NCBI GenBank assembly: GCA_015183035.1
Contig: JACZZP010000020.1
Location: 496,001-560,000 of the forward strand
Direction: 5' to 3'
DNA length: 64,000 nt
DNA from: Meloidogyne chitwoodi
Taxonomy: Eukaryota; Nematoda; Chromadorea; Rhabditida; Meloidogynidae
Shown: positions 1 to 12,050 of the stretch, piece after piece
How the letters are laid out: every line of letters begins with the position of its first letter
Numbering within the stretch: the stretch's first letter is position 1
Notes under the pieces: model-generated
The model's database searches: none
Seen by the model: only the letters and a program-made list of their open reading frames with translations
Told to the model about the DNA's origin: nothing
Translations under genes and position numbers: made by a program

Positions 1-2157
1 AAATTTATGTTGCATATTGAACAAATTCCTCTTATTCGGATAATCAATTTTTAAATTTATTTCTTATAATTGTTGAAAAAAATTTCTTTTTCACAATGCA
101 TAATATAAAAATTATTAAAAAACATATTGAATAATATTTTTTTTAATTAATCTTCAAAAATTTTAAATTTTTATTTTTCTGTTTTCTGTCTTTTTTTAAA
201 GTCAGTCATTGATTTACACCTATATATTTTTATTTATAAAATTAAAAAATAAATATTTATCTTATTAAAAGTTGTAAATGTTAAGTATATTTTTTTTCTT
301 CAATTAATTTAATTTTACTTTATTATTTTTAATAATTTAAAAAATTTTTATTTTTTTTTTCAAAGATTGCTTGAATACCAGTGAGCCTTTCAAAGGTCGT
401 GCTTGTGGAAATGGAGTCTTGGTTCTATTTAATTTTTAAAAATTAAATAATTTTTTTTAATATTTATTTAGTTAAATTATTTTAATTAAAAAATCTAAAA
501 ATTAAAACAAAATATATGAATTGCCAATTATTTTTTAAAATATTCCAATTACACAAATTAAATGTTAAGTAGATTTGCACTAAATTCAAAAACAAAATCC
601 GAATAATTTAGATAGTATTTAATTTAAACCATTTTTTAATCCTTGATAGGTTGTTAATTTTAATAATATTTTTTTTAATAAATTTAATATTATTTATTTT
701 ATATTTTTAATAAATTCAATTTATTTTTAAATTAAATTTTTAAAAATTAATTTAATAAAAATTAAATCAGTTTTTATTTTAAATCCTCACATTTTATTTA
801 AAATATTTTTTAAAAATTGTTAATATTTTTGCGTCTGCTCGTAGAGGTATGTTTTAATAAATAAAAATAATAATAAATTTTTTTTGTTAATTTATTTTTA
901 AGTAATTTTTAATTATAAGATATTTTTATATTTTACAATAAATCAAAAAATTTAATATAATATTCCTTTTGTAAATTTAAAAAATTAGTTTAAAATTAAT
1001 TAATAATTTAATTAATTAGCATCTATTTTAAAAATAAAAATTTTTATTTTTTGTATGAAAGTGTCCTTGTATACCAACATATTTTATTTTTACATTGAAT
1101 TACCTATATTGTTTAATTTTTTCTTTTAAAAATTGATTTATATGCATGTAGTAAAAATAAATTAATGGAGAATATATTATATAAATTAATAAAATTTAAT
1201 TGTTATTTTTAAAAATAAAAATTTAAATTTTTCAATTTATTAATAAAATTATGTATAATTAGGTATATCAATCTTTTATGCATACCTAATTTAATACAAG
1301 TAAAACATCCATTTAATTAATTTTTGATAAAGTTGTTTTAATTATTAATTTATTTATTTTGATGTGGTCAAATATATTAGTCACAAATAAATTTGAAATT
1401 AATTGTTATTAAATTAATTAATTGCTTTATTTTATTTATTATAATATTAATTGCTATTTATTATTATTTTTTTTAAAGTATTAAATAATTAAATTAAAAG
1501 GTTATTTAATTTATTTAATTATTTAAAGTTAAAAAGAATTAATAAAATTAAGAGTTGTTTTTATTTATTGACTTGTTATTTTATTTATTAGTAAATAGAA
1601 GAATGAAAAATAAATGAATTTTCTTTTACTTTTATAGTGAAGAAAAAGAAGAAAAAAATAATAATATTTTTCAATGAAATTGACTCTAACTAAATAAAAA
1701 CAAATTAAACAAAACTCAAATTTTATTAATTATTAATTTTAATTTAAATAAATTAATAATTATTTTTTAAAAATTATTATCGAAGATTTATTAAATTTAT
1801 AAAAAATATAAATTAATTAAAATATTAAAAAATTTTTAAAAAATTTGTAATTAATTTGATCCTTATTTTAATTTATTTTTAATTAATTTAATAAAATTAA
1901 ATTTTAATTTCAGCCATTCCTAATAGGTAAATTTTTTTTTTTAATCGTAATTATCTCTTCTTTACTATAAATACATTTCCTCAAATGTGTAAATTTTTTT
2001 CTAATTTATTTTTATTTAATTTTATTTAAAAAAAAAATAAAATAAATTCTTTTTAATTATAAAACAAATTTTCAATTTTTATTTAAATTTATTTTTTTTA
2101 TCAACAAGCTTTCATAATTGCAATTTGGATTTTTTCTTTGTAATCAAAATTAACATA
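1..2157. other. AT-rich DNA with a few exon-like islands, no confident gene
   Basis: Almost entirely A/T runs. A less AT-rich island at about 363-420 has an AG acceptor before it and a GT after it, and is open on the plus strand for about 19 residues including two cysteines. Another island at 829-850 ends in a good donor (GTATGT). The 540-780 stretch is related to 10200-10470 and 32950-33200. I see no complete gene, and no ORF of useful length crosses the stretch. Confidence 0.5.
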
Positions 2158-2159
2158 TA

Positions 2160-2843
2160 CAGGGTGCGGCAAATTGGGAGCGGGTTTTATTTTTTGAATA
2201 ACTTTTTTCAAACTTATCGAAAATCGATAATTCTTTTTTTATTTTATTCTAAACTCTTTGAGTAATTTTTTGATACCACATTCAGCTAATAAACTTTTTT
2301 AGAAAAAAATCTATACTTAAATTTTTATAAAAAAATTTGGTACTCTTTAAGTATGGGAATTTTTTGTTTGTTTGATTCAATCGGGTCAAATGATGCGTCA
2401 TTGAAAAGAGCTCTTCAAAATGAGTTAAATTATGTTTTTTTGAAGTCATACGAATGCCTACGAGCCGAGATACAGGTCTTAGAAATTCGAAAACCAAAAA
2501 AAAGGAATTAGCTAATTTTTTGAGGTGAAAAATTCAAATATGAGTATGATAGCTCTTTCGAAAGAGCTCTTCGAGCTGAGTTGAATGAGATAAAAATTAG
2601 CTCAATTGGACAAATTTAGACAAAGTTATAAATTTTTGAAAAACGCTCATTTAGGTGATTACCGCGGCTGCTCCACATTAATCTTTTCCCACTACGGTTT
2701 GAAATAAGTTTTTTTAGCTGAATGTGGTATCAAAAAATTACTCAAAGAGTTTAGAATAAAATAAAAAAAGAATTATCGATTTTCGATAAGTTTGAAAAAA
2801 GTTATTCAAAAAATAAAACCCGCTCCCAATTTGCCGCACCCTG
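2160..2843. mobile_element. Mariner-type foldback MITE
   Basis: The two ends are long inverted repeats of about 130-140 bp. Each starts CAGGGTGCGGCAAATTGGG and runs through a shared ATCGATTTTCGAT palindrome. The element is flanked by TA on both sides (2158-2159 and 2844-2845), as expected for Tc1/mariner target duplication. There is no transposase: the interior of about 400 bp has only a short spurious ORF. It is therefore a non-autonomous element. The interior shares a 17-mer (gagccgagatacaggtc, 2462-2478) with the unrelated-looking MITE at 16243-16892. Confidence 0.85.
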
Positions 2844-2845
2844 TA

Positions 2846-3222
2846 TATTTAAAAAAAAATATTATAATTTTATTTAATGATAAAATTAATTATTTTTTAT
2901 AAAATTGAGAAAAATAATAAAGTAATTTTTTTATTATTTTTACCTCTTAAAAATTTGTTTGATTTCAAGCCAATTACAAATTTCATTATTGAATTAAAAA
3001 TATTTTTTAAATTAAATTTTCAGAAATTTTTCTAATAATATTTATTTTTTATATTTTTTTAAATTTCTCTCGATTATTTTACTTATAATACAAATTTATC
3101 AAAATATTATTTGTTCTAGTAAAAGTTCAGTTGAATATTGTTTAAAGCTCTCATGACCCAAAAATTTATAATATTTATATTTATTATTTTTTAATGCCAC
3201 TTTTTTCTTTTTTCTGTTGAGG
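2846..3222. other. AT-rich spacer with one exon-like island
   Basis: A short island at about 3113-3160 follows a good acceptor (TTTGTTCTAG) and is open for 11 residues on the plus strand. Nothing else is recognisable. The LTR element that follows is inserted in this stretch, which continues at 5882. Confidence 0.3.
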
Positions 3223-3227
3223 GAGGG

Positions 3228-3434
3228 TGTTATATCCTCAAGTAGGATATAATACTAGAATAACACAGAAGTCGAGAAGCTAGCAAAAGCGCTTTATCAC
3301 AATAGGCAAATACAATAAGAAGTGAAGGCAATAGGAATAATAGGAATAGAATACTGGGACTTGACTGACTGAATACTAATACACCGACTAGTAAAAGGCT
3401 TCGCCTTTTATACTATCTATTCGCCACCCCAACA
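3228..3434 (-). repeat. LTR (3' LTR of the minus-strand element)
   Basis: 207 bp, identical by eye to 5670-5876, TG...CA ends. It contains a short inverted repeat at its outer end (tatatcctcaagtaggatata) and a small hairpin (aaaggcttcgcctttt) near the inner end. Confidence 0.95.
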
Positions 3435-3451
3435 TCTCCCTCCTTTCTTTT
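3435..3451 (-). other. Polypurine tract of LTR element
   Basis: Directly next to the left LTR. On the minus strand it reads as a purine run, AAAAGAAAGGAGGGAGA, which is the expected primer for plus-strand DNA synthesis. Confidence 0.8.
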
Positions 3452-3653
3452 AAAGTTGGGAGTATACTTCCAACTTTATTTACTAGACTTTATAAAACCA
3501 AAAATAGACTCGGTGGACTTACAATATCAACAATACAAAAATGTCCCAAAAACAACAATTACATACAAGGGGGCCAAAATTACAATACAAACAAACAAAA
3601 GGGGGAAATTACATTACAATACAACAAAATATTTTTTATTACATAACAACAAT

Positions 3654-5594
3654 TTATTCTTCCGAGCCATCAGAACTTTTATCCAGATCTTCTTCAAGCA
3701 TCGGCTCATCTTTGGAGTTTTTCTCCGCATCGTGGTCATCTTTCATTTCTTTATCCATATCAGAACTTCCCGCCAATTTGATGTCGTTTCCATTTCTATC
3801 CTTTAATGGACTTGCGCAGACTAATTTTTTACTCAGAATCACCGAAAGAATCTTCTTGTCTTCTTCTTTTAAACTTTCTTCTGAAGAGACGGGACTATTT
3901 AACTTCCTTTCTTCCAACCAATTTTTCTTCTTAATAAGGATTTCTTCACGGCGGACTATACTTCTTAATTTTGGTACTTCTATTTTCCATAGGTTACCGA
4001 CTTTATTCAATAATTTCCCTTCAAGCCAAATATTCTTGCCTGACTTGTTTTTATTACTGACTAGTACCTCCATATTCTTTTTAAATCGACTGTTTTCCTT
4101 GTGCCATGGTAATTTTGACTTCTTTTGACTATTGAATACTTTCTTTTTCCAATTTGGAGTCTCTACTTCAAAATTCTTTTTTGGACTTCTCCAATTTATT
4201 TTTTTATTCAGAATCGGACTTTTATCAACATATTTAGTCAAGACTGGGGCGCTTGTGCCGAATTTATTTAACCAATGAAGACCCATAATATTCACATTTC
4301 CTTTGACTAAATGGACTACTTCTTCCGACTTCATTCCGAATAATTCAACTTTGACTTTAACTATTCCTTCTATGTTGAAATTTGACTTTCCCATTCCAAC
4401 TCCGGAATAATCGACTTTTTTAATTTCCGGCTGACCGACTTCTTTCCACGTATCTTCATTAATACAACTTATTTGAGCAGCGGAGTCGACTATCATTTGA
4501 ATATTTTTGTCGTTCAACTTGACTAATTCTGTAATCCACTTCTCTTTGAATAGAATTCCCTTTGCATCGACTATATCTGCGATACAGACTGAAGGACCTG
4601 AAAAATCATTATTAACAGCCATATAATTAACTTCAGGATTTTTACTTCGACTCAACCAACCTCTTGGGTAATTACAGAATCGACTGATGTGACCTTCACA
4701 TCCGCAATTATAGCATGTCTTCTGCTCTTGACTGACTTCTTTCCGATTATCATACTTTCTATTTTGATATCCATTGAATTGACTGGCATCTTTCTTTTGA
4801 CCATATTTAATCCCATAACGATTCTTCTCGTTTGACTTATTTCTTTCCTGAAAAGGAATTTGACTAACATTATTCACCTCAATGGAATAATCTGGTTCAA
4901 ATCTAACCTTTTGCTGACTATCATTGAAGACTTTCGCTTCTGACTTCGTGGCCATAAAACTACGGACTTCCTCTACTAGTGCTTTCAGGGTGCACTGTTC
5001 CGATTTGGAGTTCTTTTCAACAAAGCGTAAACTGACTTGACGAATGTCTTGACTTTCCTCTGGAATACCTGAAATGAAAACTAGAATTTTAGACTCTTCG
5101 ACTGTTAAGGCCATTTCCGCCTTTTCACACTCAGAATTAACTAAAGTCCCAAACTCTAATAACTTTTCTACACAAGGGCATTTCATTTTCAAGACTTCAA
5201 ATCGCTTGACTACCTTTGATCTCGGGTCACAAAACTCTTTGCCCAACTCTTTGACTAATTCACTAAACTTCATTGACTCCAGACTTTTGGGACTGACCTT
5301 TTGTGACATTTTCACATATTCTCGATTGCCCAATTTTCTGACTAAAAGCCTGACTTTCACTTCTTCGGCTAATGACTTGCCCTCTACATCAAAGTAGGAT
5401 TTATTCTGCTTATACCACGTATCGAACGTGAATCCCTTCTCAATGTCCGACTCGAATTTACTAATTAAAGACTCTAACTTACAGAATAGATCTGCAGACT
5501 TCTGTTGCTCGTCTTTGACTTCGGACTTGCCCAACAATTTCATCATCAAATCTGATTGCATTTTGAAAAACTTCTCAAGAGTCTTCTCATCCAT
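3654..5594 (-). CDS. Gag-protease polyprotein with integrase-type C-terminal tail
   Basis: The product is 646 aa. Residues about 55-215 resemble a Gypsy-type Gag (WY...RKLG...Y core). A CCHC zinc knuckle lies at 294-307 (C294, C297, H302, C307). A retroviral-type aspartic protease follows, with the active-site signature D370-S371-A372 (Ser/Thr-Gly is usual, so Ala at the third position is atypical) and the MGLHWL motif at 437-442 that normally ends this domain. After about residue 445 the sequence jumps to a basic segment (497-550) resembling the tail of Gypsy integrases (W-hydrophobic, KVGNLWKIEV, RREEI). No RT, RNase H or integrase core is present. The acidic, serine-rich C-terminus is unassigned. 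The sense strand is strikingly rich in AGTC. Confidence 0.85.
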   Translation of the reverse strand: MDEKTLEKFFKMQSDLMMKLLGKSEVKDEQQKSADLFCKLESLISKFESDIEKGFTFDTWYKQNKSYFDVEGKSLAEEVKVRLLVRKLGNREYVKMSQKVSPKSLESMKFSELVKELGKEFCDPRSKVVKRFEVLKMKCPCVEKLLEFGTLVNSECEKAEMALTVEESKILVFISGIPEESQDIRQVSLRFVEKNSKSEQCTLKALVEEVRSFMATKSEAKVFNDSQQKVRFEPDYSIEVNNVSQIPFQERNKSNEKNRYGIKYGQKKDASQFNGYQNRKYDNRKEVSQEQKTCYNCGCEGHISRFCNYPRGWLSRSKNPEVNYMAVNNDFSGPSVCIADIVDAKGILFKEKWITELVKLNDKNIQMIVDSAAQISCINEDTWKEVGQPEIKKVDYSGVGMGKSNFNIEGIVKVKVELFGMKSEEVVHLVKGNVNIMGLHWLNKFGTSAPVLTKYVDKSPILNKKINWRSPKKNFEVETPNWKKKVFNSQKKSKLPWHKENSRFKKNMEVLVSNKNKSGKNIWLEGKLLNKVGNLWKIEVPKLRSIVRREEILIKKKNWLEERKLNSPVSSEESLKEEDKKILSVILSKKLVCASPLKDRNGNDIKLAGSSDMDKEMKDDHDAEKNSKDEPMLEEDLDKSSDGSEE

Positions 5595-5650
5595 CTTAAT
5601 TAGAATTACGTTACTAATTTAGACTTGAATAAACTGACTTGGTTCGAATC

Positions 5651-5668
5651 GACTGTGCGAACGCGCCA
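5651..5668 (-). other. Primer-binding site of LTR element
   Basis: One base inside the 5' LTR on the minus strand the sequence begins TGGCGCGTTCGCACAG. TGG pairs with a tRNA 3' CCA end. I cannot name the tRNA. A B-box-like GGTTCGAATC lies just inside at 5641-5650 on the plus strand, perhaps by chance. Confidence 0.7.
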
Positions 5669-5669
5669 C

Positions 5670-5876
5670 TGTTATATCCTCAAGTAGGATATAATACTAG
5701 AATAACACAGAAGTCGAGAAGCTAGCAAAAGCGCTTTATCACAATAGGCAAATACAATAAGAAGTGAAGGCAATAGGAATAATAGGAATAGAATACTGGG
5801 ACTTGACTGACTGAATACTAATACACCGACTAGTAAAAGGCTTCGCCTTTTATACTATCTATTCGCCACCCCAACA
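5670..5876 (-). repeat. LTR (5' LTR of the minus-strand element)
   Basis: 207 bp and identical to the copy at 3228-3434. It is followed by the gaggg target duplication. Confidence 0.95.
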
Positions 5877-6939
5877 GAGGGCCTTCTCTTTTTAAATAAT
5901 TTTAAAAATTACCTATATAAGTATTTTATTTTTTTTTAATTAAATAATTATTTTAAAAATTTATTTTTTTTAAATAATGACATTAAATTAACTCTAATAA
6001 AATAAATGGCAAATAATATACTTTTATAAGTACAACTATTTTATGTTAAATTATAGTATTTTTTTTTTAATTTTTAGTTATCTAGCAACCGAGTATGTTC
6101 TTGCTCAGGCCATATAATTTAATTATAGTGTAGTTTATATATTTTTATTTATTATTTTTCTTTTAAGCTTTTTTAATTTTTAAAAATTAATTTTTAAAAA
6201 TTAATTTTTAAAAATTAATTTTAATTTATTTTAATTTATTAATTTTTTCTAAATGGGTAATTTGTATATTAAATTATATAAAAAAAAATTTTATTAGAAA
6301 ATAACTTAGTATCTTTGCAGAACAAAAAGATCTTCTTTATTTTCCAATTTTTTATAAATTATATTTTATAAACTAAAATATGTATAATATTATAATTACT
6401 TAAATCTGTCTAACTCAAACATGTAATCATAAAAATATCCGAAGCTTATTTGATTTAGTTTTTAATAAAAAAAAAATTTTTAAATTATTTTTAATTTTTA
6501 CAAAAATATTTTTTTAATATTATTCATTTTAAATTGATTTTTATAGTCGATTTTGACGCCTGCTGATTTTTTTTTCAAGTCCTACTGTTTTTCTTAATTT
6601 AAAATTTTTATTATTTCAATTACCCAAAATAAAATTATATAATTTAAAAGTTAAGCTTGAAAAGTTGTTTTTGTATAAATTATAATTTTTCTTACAATAT
6701 TTTTAAATAATTTAATAAAATTTAAAAATAAAATTTAAAAATTTTATTTTTAAATTTTATTAAATTTTGCTTAATTCAATTTTATTTTATTTATTTTAAT
6801 AAAAGATAATTTAATAAAAAAAATAAATTTTTATTTTTTTAATATAGGTAGTTATTTATTTAAAAATAAATAAAATTATTATATCAATATTTTTAAATTT
6901 TATTATTTTTTAAATTTAATATAATCATTTTAAATGAAA

Positions 6940-9250
6940 ATATTTAGTACCTCCAAATATGTAGAGTCTTCTCACCTTTCGTATTTTAATTAATTTTGTT
7001 ATTTTAATAATTATTTTTAAAATTTTATAAATATTATAAACTAAAAATTATACAAAATTTATTTTTAAATAAATATTGGACCAAGTGGTGAGTGTTCCCT
7101 TCCAGCTGTAAGTCTTCGTAACATACAAACTCTAAGTTTTTTAAATATAATTTATTTAATTAATTATTATTTTTTTTATTTTTTAGTTATTTTTATTTCT
7201 ATATGTAATTTGTATTTTTAAATTTTATTAAAAAATAATAGATTTATAAAAATCAAATGAGCTGTTCAAATGTATTCCAATTTAGGTATTTTATAAATCA
7301 TAAATAATTTTATTTAATTTATTTTTTAAATTAAATATTTAAATAAATATATTTTTTAATTTTTAAACAATTATTAGAATAATTTAATTAAACTAATTAA
7401 ATTATTTAAAATAATATTATGTGTGTATAAGTGTCTAATTCGTAATTCTTTAACAATATTTTTATAATAAAAAATAATTTAAAAATATAGCTAATGTTTT
7501 TAATTTTTTTCTAAATTAAATTCAAATATATTTTAATATAAAATACGTTATTAATATTATTCTTTAAAATAAATTAAATTAAAAATAAAATTATCTTTTT
7601 TTAAATTTAATGTTTTTTAAATTTAAAAATTTTTAATATTATTTTGTATTTCTTAGACGAATCTCTATTAATCAACATGGGCATTTTTAAAATTATTTTA
7701 AAAATTATTTAATATTAATTAATTAATTAATTTCCAGAACAGTAGAACTTTTTTAATTAATTTATTTTTTTTAAATTATATTTTAAATTTATTTTTATAA
7801 TTTTAATAATTAATTTTGAAAATTAAAGAGAAAAAATAGTTACCATTTAGCTTAATGATATCAAAATAATTTAAAATTAAAACTTTTTCAATTAATAAAA
7901 TAAATTTATTTTATTTTTAATTAATAATAAATTAACTATATTATTAATATTTTTAAATATTTTTTTTATTCTAGTATAATAATTAAATTAAAAAAATTTT
8001 TTATCTATTTAATATTTATATAATTTTTATTATAATTTTAAAAAATAAATATTAATAAATGCGCATAAATTGATAGATATTTGATAAAGAGCCCCTGAAT
8101 TTTTTTATCAAACATTAATTATTTTTATTAAATAATTTATTTGATTTTTAAAATTAAATTATTTTTATTAAAATTAAATACTTGTTTTTTTGTTTCTTGA
8201 AGTCAAAATGTATGAAAATTAATTATTTAAATTTTTTTTGGCATTTTTGAATTATTTTATTTTTATATATACTTAATTAAATTTAATTTCCTTTTTTTCA
8301 ATTTATTTAAAAAATAAATTAATTTTTATTTTAAACAAATTTAGAGATGTCTCTATCATTATAAACGTTTCTGTGTGCTGAATAAAGCTAATAAATAATT
8401 AAAAATTAAATTAATAAATTAATTAATTTAATATATATTTTTTTTAAATTATTTTTTAAACATAAAAATATGTTTTTTAATATTATTTATTTTAAATTGT
8501 TCTTAGTCGATTTCTTCTCGAATTTCTGACATAACATTATTTAGCATTTTTAATAAATTTAAATTTTTATTTAATAATAAAAAAATAAAATATATTTATT
8601 TTTAAAAATATAGAAAAAATTATACAAATTATTATTTTTATTAAATAATGTATTTGATTTTTAAAATTAAGTTATTTCTATTAAAATTATATATACTTGT
8701 TTTTAAGAAACTTGAAGTCAAAATGTATGAAAATTAATTATTTAATTTTTTTTTTGGCATTTTTGAAATATTTTATTTTTATACATGCCCTTTTTAAATT
8801 TAATTTCATTTTCATTAATTTATTTTAAAAATATTAATTTTTGTTTTATACAATCCTTTGAGATGTCTCTATCTTCATAACCGTTCTTGTGTGCTGCATA
8901 AGCTAATAAATAATTAAAAATTAATTTAATAAATTAATAAATTTAATATATTTTTTTAAATTAGATTTTTATTTTTTATATTATTTTGAATTTTTATTAT
9001 TTTTTAAAATAATTTTTAAGGATGTTTATGAACTTGTATTTATTTTTGAAAATAAAAAAAAAATTTTTTTTAATTAAATTCAAAAAATATTTATATTAAT
9101 TTATTTTTAAATTAATAATAAATAAAATGTTTTACTCACGTTTCTTATTTTTTTTTACCATTTCATCCACAATTTCTATTGAATTATAAAAATTTTAAAA
9201 TTTAATTTAACATTTTTTTAAATTAATTTAATAAACAATAAAAAATAATA
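6940..9250. repeat. Diverged repeat block, related to 17040-18560
   Basis: Islands here and in 17040-18560 occur in the same order. Examples are the TACCTCCAAATAT island (6947 vs 17057), the gataaagagcccctgaattt island (8085 vs 17835), and the gatgtctctatc...gctaataaataatt island (8345 and again 8865, vs about 18090). The block itself contains a partial tandem duplication (about 8085-8460 and 8630-8960). Spacer A/T runs differ in length, while the islands are recognisable. Confidence 0.7.
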
Positions 9251-9539
9251 TTCTATCCCTCTAATATTTTTAAAAATATAAAAAAATAAATTTATTTACT
9301 ATATCCATTTAATTTTTCTTTTGCTGTATTTAATTAATTTTCAAATTAATTTACACGACGTTCAGATTCCTCTTTATTTGATTCTAATTGTATAATTCTT
9401 TCAATTATTTCTTCATATCTTTTAAATAAAAATAATAAATATTATTTTTAATTTATTTTACTTATTAATTCTTTATATATTTCTGGATTTATTTTTAATT
9501 AAAATAATAATTAACATTTATTTTCTATTCATTTATATA

Positions 9540-11000
9540 AATTTTATTTAAATATTAAGCAGCCGATGCTAATCGTGCGTGCAGCTTCCAAAGCTTTGTA
9601 ATTTTAATTATTATTAAAAATAAAATAATTTTTTTTCTTAATTTTTATATTATTTAAATCTATTTATTTTTATATAATTTATTTATTTTAAAATTTTTTA
9701 AACAATTAATTAAATTTTTAATTTAAAAATTAATTTAAATTATATATATATATTTTAATGAATTTAAAATTATTATTAAATATTTTTTAAAATATTTATA
9801 ATAAATTTTTTTAATTAATACATTTTCCTAATTAACTAATATTTTTTTTAAATATTTTAATTTTTTAATTTATAAAATTGCGATATAAATTTTATTAAAT
9901 AAATATAATCTATATTTTAATTTTAAAATTATTTATTTTTTATTATATTTGATATTATAAAATTAAAAATAAAATTAAAAAAATAGAATAATTAAAAATC
10001 TTGCCATCTAATCTATAATTCAACGCAATAAATATAGCTTTACGAAAGTAAAATTTTTTGTTGTTGGCTGCATAAAATCGCATACTATTTTGCACTGAAG
10101 TTCTTTTAAAATATTTTGTATATTTTCTTTTACTTTAATATTTATTTTATTAAATTATTGTAATTAAAAAATTTCAAAAAATTAAAAAAATAATTTTCAA
10201 TCATTTTTTTTTAAATATTCAACTTATGTTAAATGAATTATTGCCATATTTGCCTGAAGTTGATAACCAAAATATTTAATAATTTAGATTATTTAATTTA
10301 AATTTTTTAATTTAATCCTTGATATTTGTTAATTTTAATAATATATTTTTTTAATAAATTTAATATAATTTATTTTATATTTTAATTTTTAGAAAATTCA
10401 ATTTAATAAATTAAATCAATTTTTATTTTAAATCCTTCCTTACATTTTATTGAAAATATTTTTTATAAATTGTTAATATAATTTGATTAATTTTTTTTAA
10501 ATTAACTTAATTTTTGTTGGAATAAAAAGTAACAAACAAAGAGTTATACTTTTAAGCATAGTAGTATTTGTTTATTAATTCTAATTACATATTATAACTA
10601 ATTAAAAAAATTGTACTTTATGAAACACTGTTATATATTATTGATAAAATACAGTTATGATATAAAATTAATTTTTTTTAAATTTTATACAAATTTATTT
10701 TAAATATTAATTTTTTATACAATTTTTAACAAATTATCTTTTATTATTAATTTATTTAAATAAAAAGAATAATTATAAATTAATTTAATTAAATTAATTA
10801 ATTTAATACATTTTTTTAAATTAAATTAAATTAATTTTTTATAATATTTTTTTAAATTATTTTTGAATGATTCCGCGTACTAGCAGTTTCTTCCTCATTC
10901 AAAATATTTATTTTATTATTATTTATTGATATACCTATATTTATTTACTATATTAAATATCGTCCATACTTCTTCTTTGTCAACTTAGTCCATTCTGGTA
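9540..11000. repeat. Diverged repeat block, related to 32280-33740
   Basis: It shares with 32280-33740 the island cagccgatgctaatcgtg (9562 vs 32294), ctataattcaacgcaataaa (10012 vs 32763) and gaatgattccgcgtacta (10871 vs 33651), in the same order and spacing. On the minus strand the last island codes for EEETA-STRNHSKI here and EEVTTIPSTRNHSKI there. The copies differ by a 6-nt in-frame indel. Confidence 0.75.
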
Positions 11001-11022
11001 CTAAAGCTGGATAAAAAATTTA
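10985..11022 (-). pseudogene. Exon-like fragment ending in a stop, family unknown
   Basis: On the minus strand an acceptor TTATCCAG is followed by an open segment reading LVPEWTKLTKKKYGRYLI and then TAG. The composition looks like real protein rather than A/T-run translation. It faintly recalls PUF-type helical repeats (KYGRYL), but that is only an impression. No paralogue of this island is evident at the matching place near 33745. Confidence 0.25.
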
Positions 11023-12010
11023 AACTAATGATCAATTTAAAAATTTAAATAAGTTAGTTCTAATAATTCAGAAAAAACAAAAATGTTTAATTGGAATTTT
11101 AGGGAAACAATTTTACAAAAAATTAATTAATTACTCATCTAGAATGTTTCGAAAGCAACAATTGTCTGAATAATGTTTTTATGTCGTTTATAAAGCAACT
11201 GAAAAATAATTATTTTTAAATTTAAATAAATAAAAATTAGCATTTTAATCTAAATAATTTAAAAAATATAATTTATTCAACTCAAATATTTTTTTATGAT
11301 ATCAACTTTTTTTAAAACACTTTCTCAGTAGTAATGAAGATTTTTTTTCAAATTTAAATAATTTTTATAAACTCAAATAAAAATAAAATACAAAAATGAA
11401 TAATATTAGGTTGTTATTTTAGGTATATATTTTTTAAAATTAATAATTAATTATTTTTATACAGTAAATATATTTTATAAAATTATATCAATGATCATAC
11501 ATAACACATCATACCTTGCTCTTATTATTGAAAATTTTATTTTTAAATTATTAAATACTTTTTTTTTTTAATTTTTAAAAATAATTAATAGGAATATCAA
11601 TAAAAAAATTATATATTTTTTCCCTTTAAATTATGTACAATGGCGGACAAATTTCTGATTATTTTTTTTATCCTGCTTTGCTGATCACAGACCAATAAAA
11701 TATTTTAATTATTTTTTATTTCATAATTTATTTATTTTTTGTTTTTGTTCTTAGAATAGATAAAATATTTTTTATCTGCCTGAATTTAAAAACATGAATC
11801 GAGAAAAAAAAATAGATGCAATAAATTTAAAGTAGTTAAAAAAACTTGCCTAATTATTAAAAATAATTAAATAATTTTAATAAATTAATTTTATTCGTTT
11901 TTGCTTAAAAATATTGAATAATAAATTTTTTAATAAATTTAAATTATAATAAATATTTTTTAAATTAAAATCTATATTTTTAAATATTTTATTTTAATTA
12001 TAAAATAGAC

Positions 12011-12050
12011 ATCTTATTGAGCTTGAAACATTGGCCGCAAATAACAAGTG
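12011..12050 (-). pseudogene. Exon-like fragment with C-x-x-C, paralogue at 42350-42395
   Basis: On the minus strand an acceptor TTCTAG (12056-12051) is followed by an open segment reading ...ICGQCFKLNK. The paralogous island at 42350-42395 reads ...ICGFCFKLNK. The two DNA copies differ mostly at third codon positions (TGC/TGT, GGC/GGA, CTC/CTT), which suggests past protein-level selection. I cannot assign a family. It could be one exon of the same gene as the Ulp1-like exon just upstream. Confidence 0.35.

Larger units (their letters stand above)
3228..5876 (-). mobile_element. LTR retrotransposon, internally deleted (Gypsy-like)
   Basis: The element is 2649 bp long, bounded by two 207-bp LTRs that are identical by eye and start TG and end CA. 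A perfect 5-bp target duplication (gaggg) sits at 3223-3227 and 5877-5881. Transcription would run on the minus strand. A primer-binding site lies one base inside the right LTR and a polypurine tract lies next to the left LTR. The single ORF joins Gag, a zinc knuckle, a protease and an integrase-type tail. Reverse transcriptase, RNase H and the integrase core are absent. Identical LTRs and a perfect TSD imply recent transposition, so enzymes must have come in trans. Confidence 0.92.

Noticed and set aside
2282..2497. 71-codon open frame in the mariner-type MITE
   Set aside because: No transposase motif, and it lies partly in the inverted repeat.
3541..4128. 195-codon open frame on the plus strand
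   Set aside because: It is antisense to the Gag-protease gene, rich in Ser/Phe/Leu as expected from a complementary strand, with no domain.
8080..8120. Hairpin TTTGATAAA...TTTATCAAA repeated at 17835
   Set aside because: The pairing is short and part of a general duplicated block. No reason to call a terminator or RNA gene.
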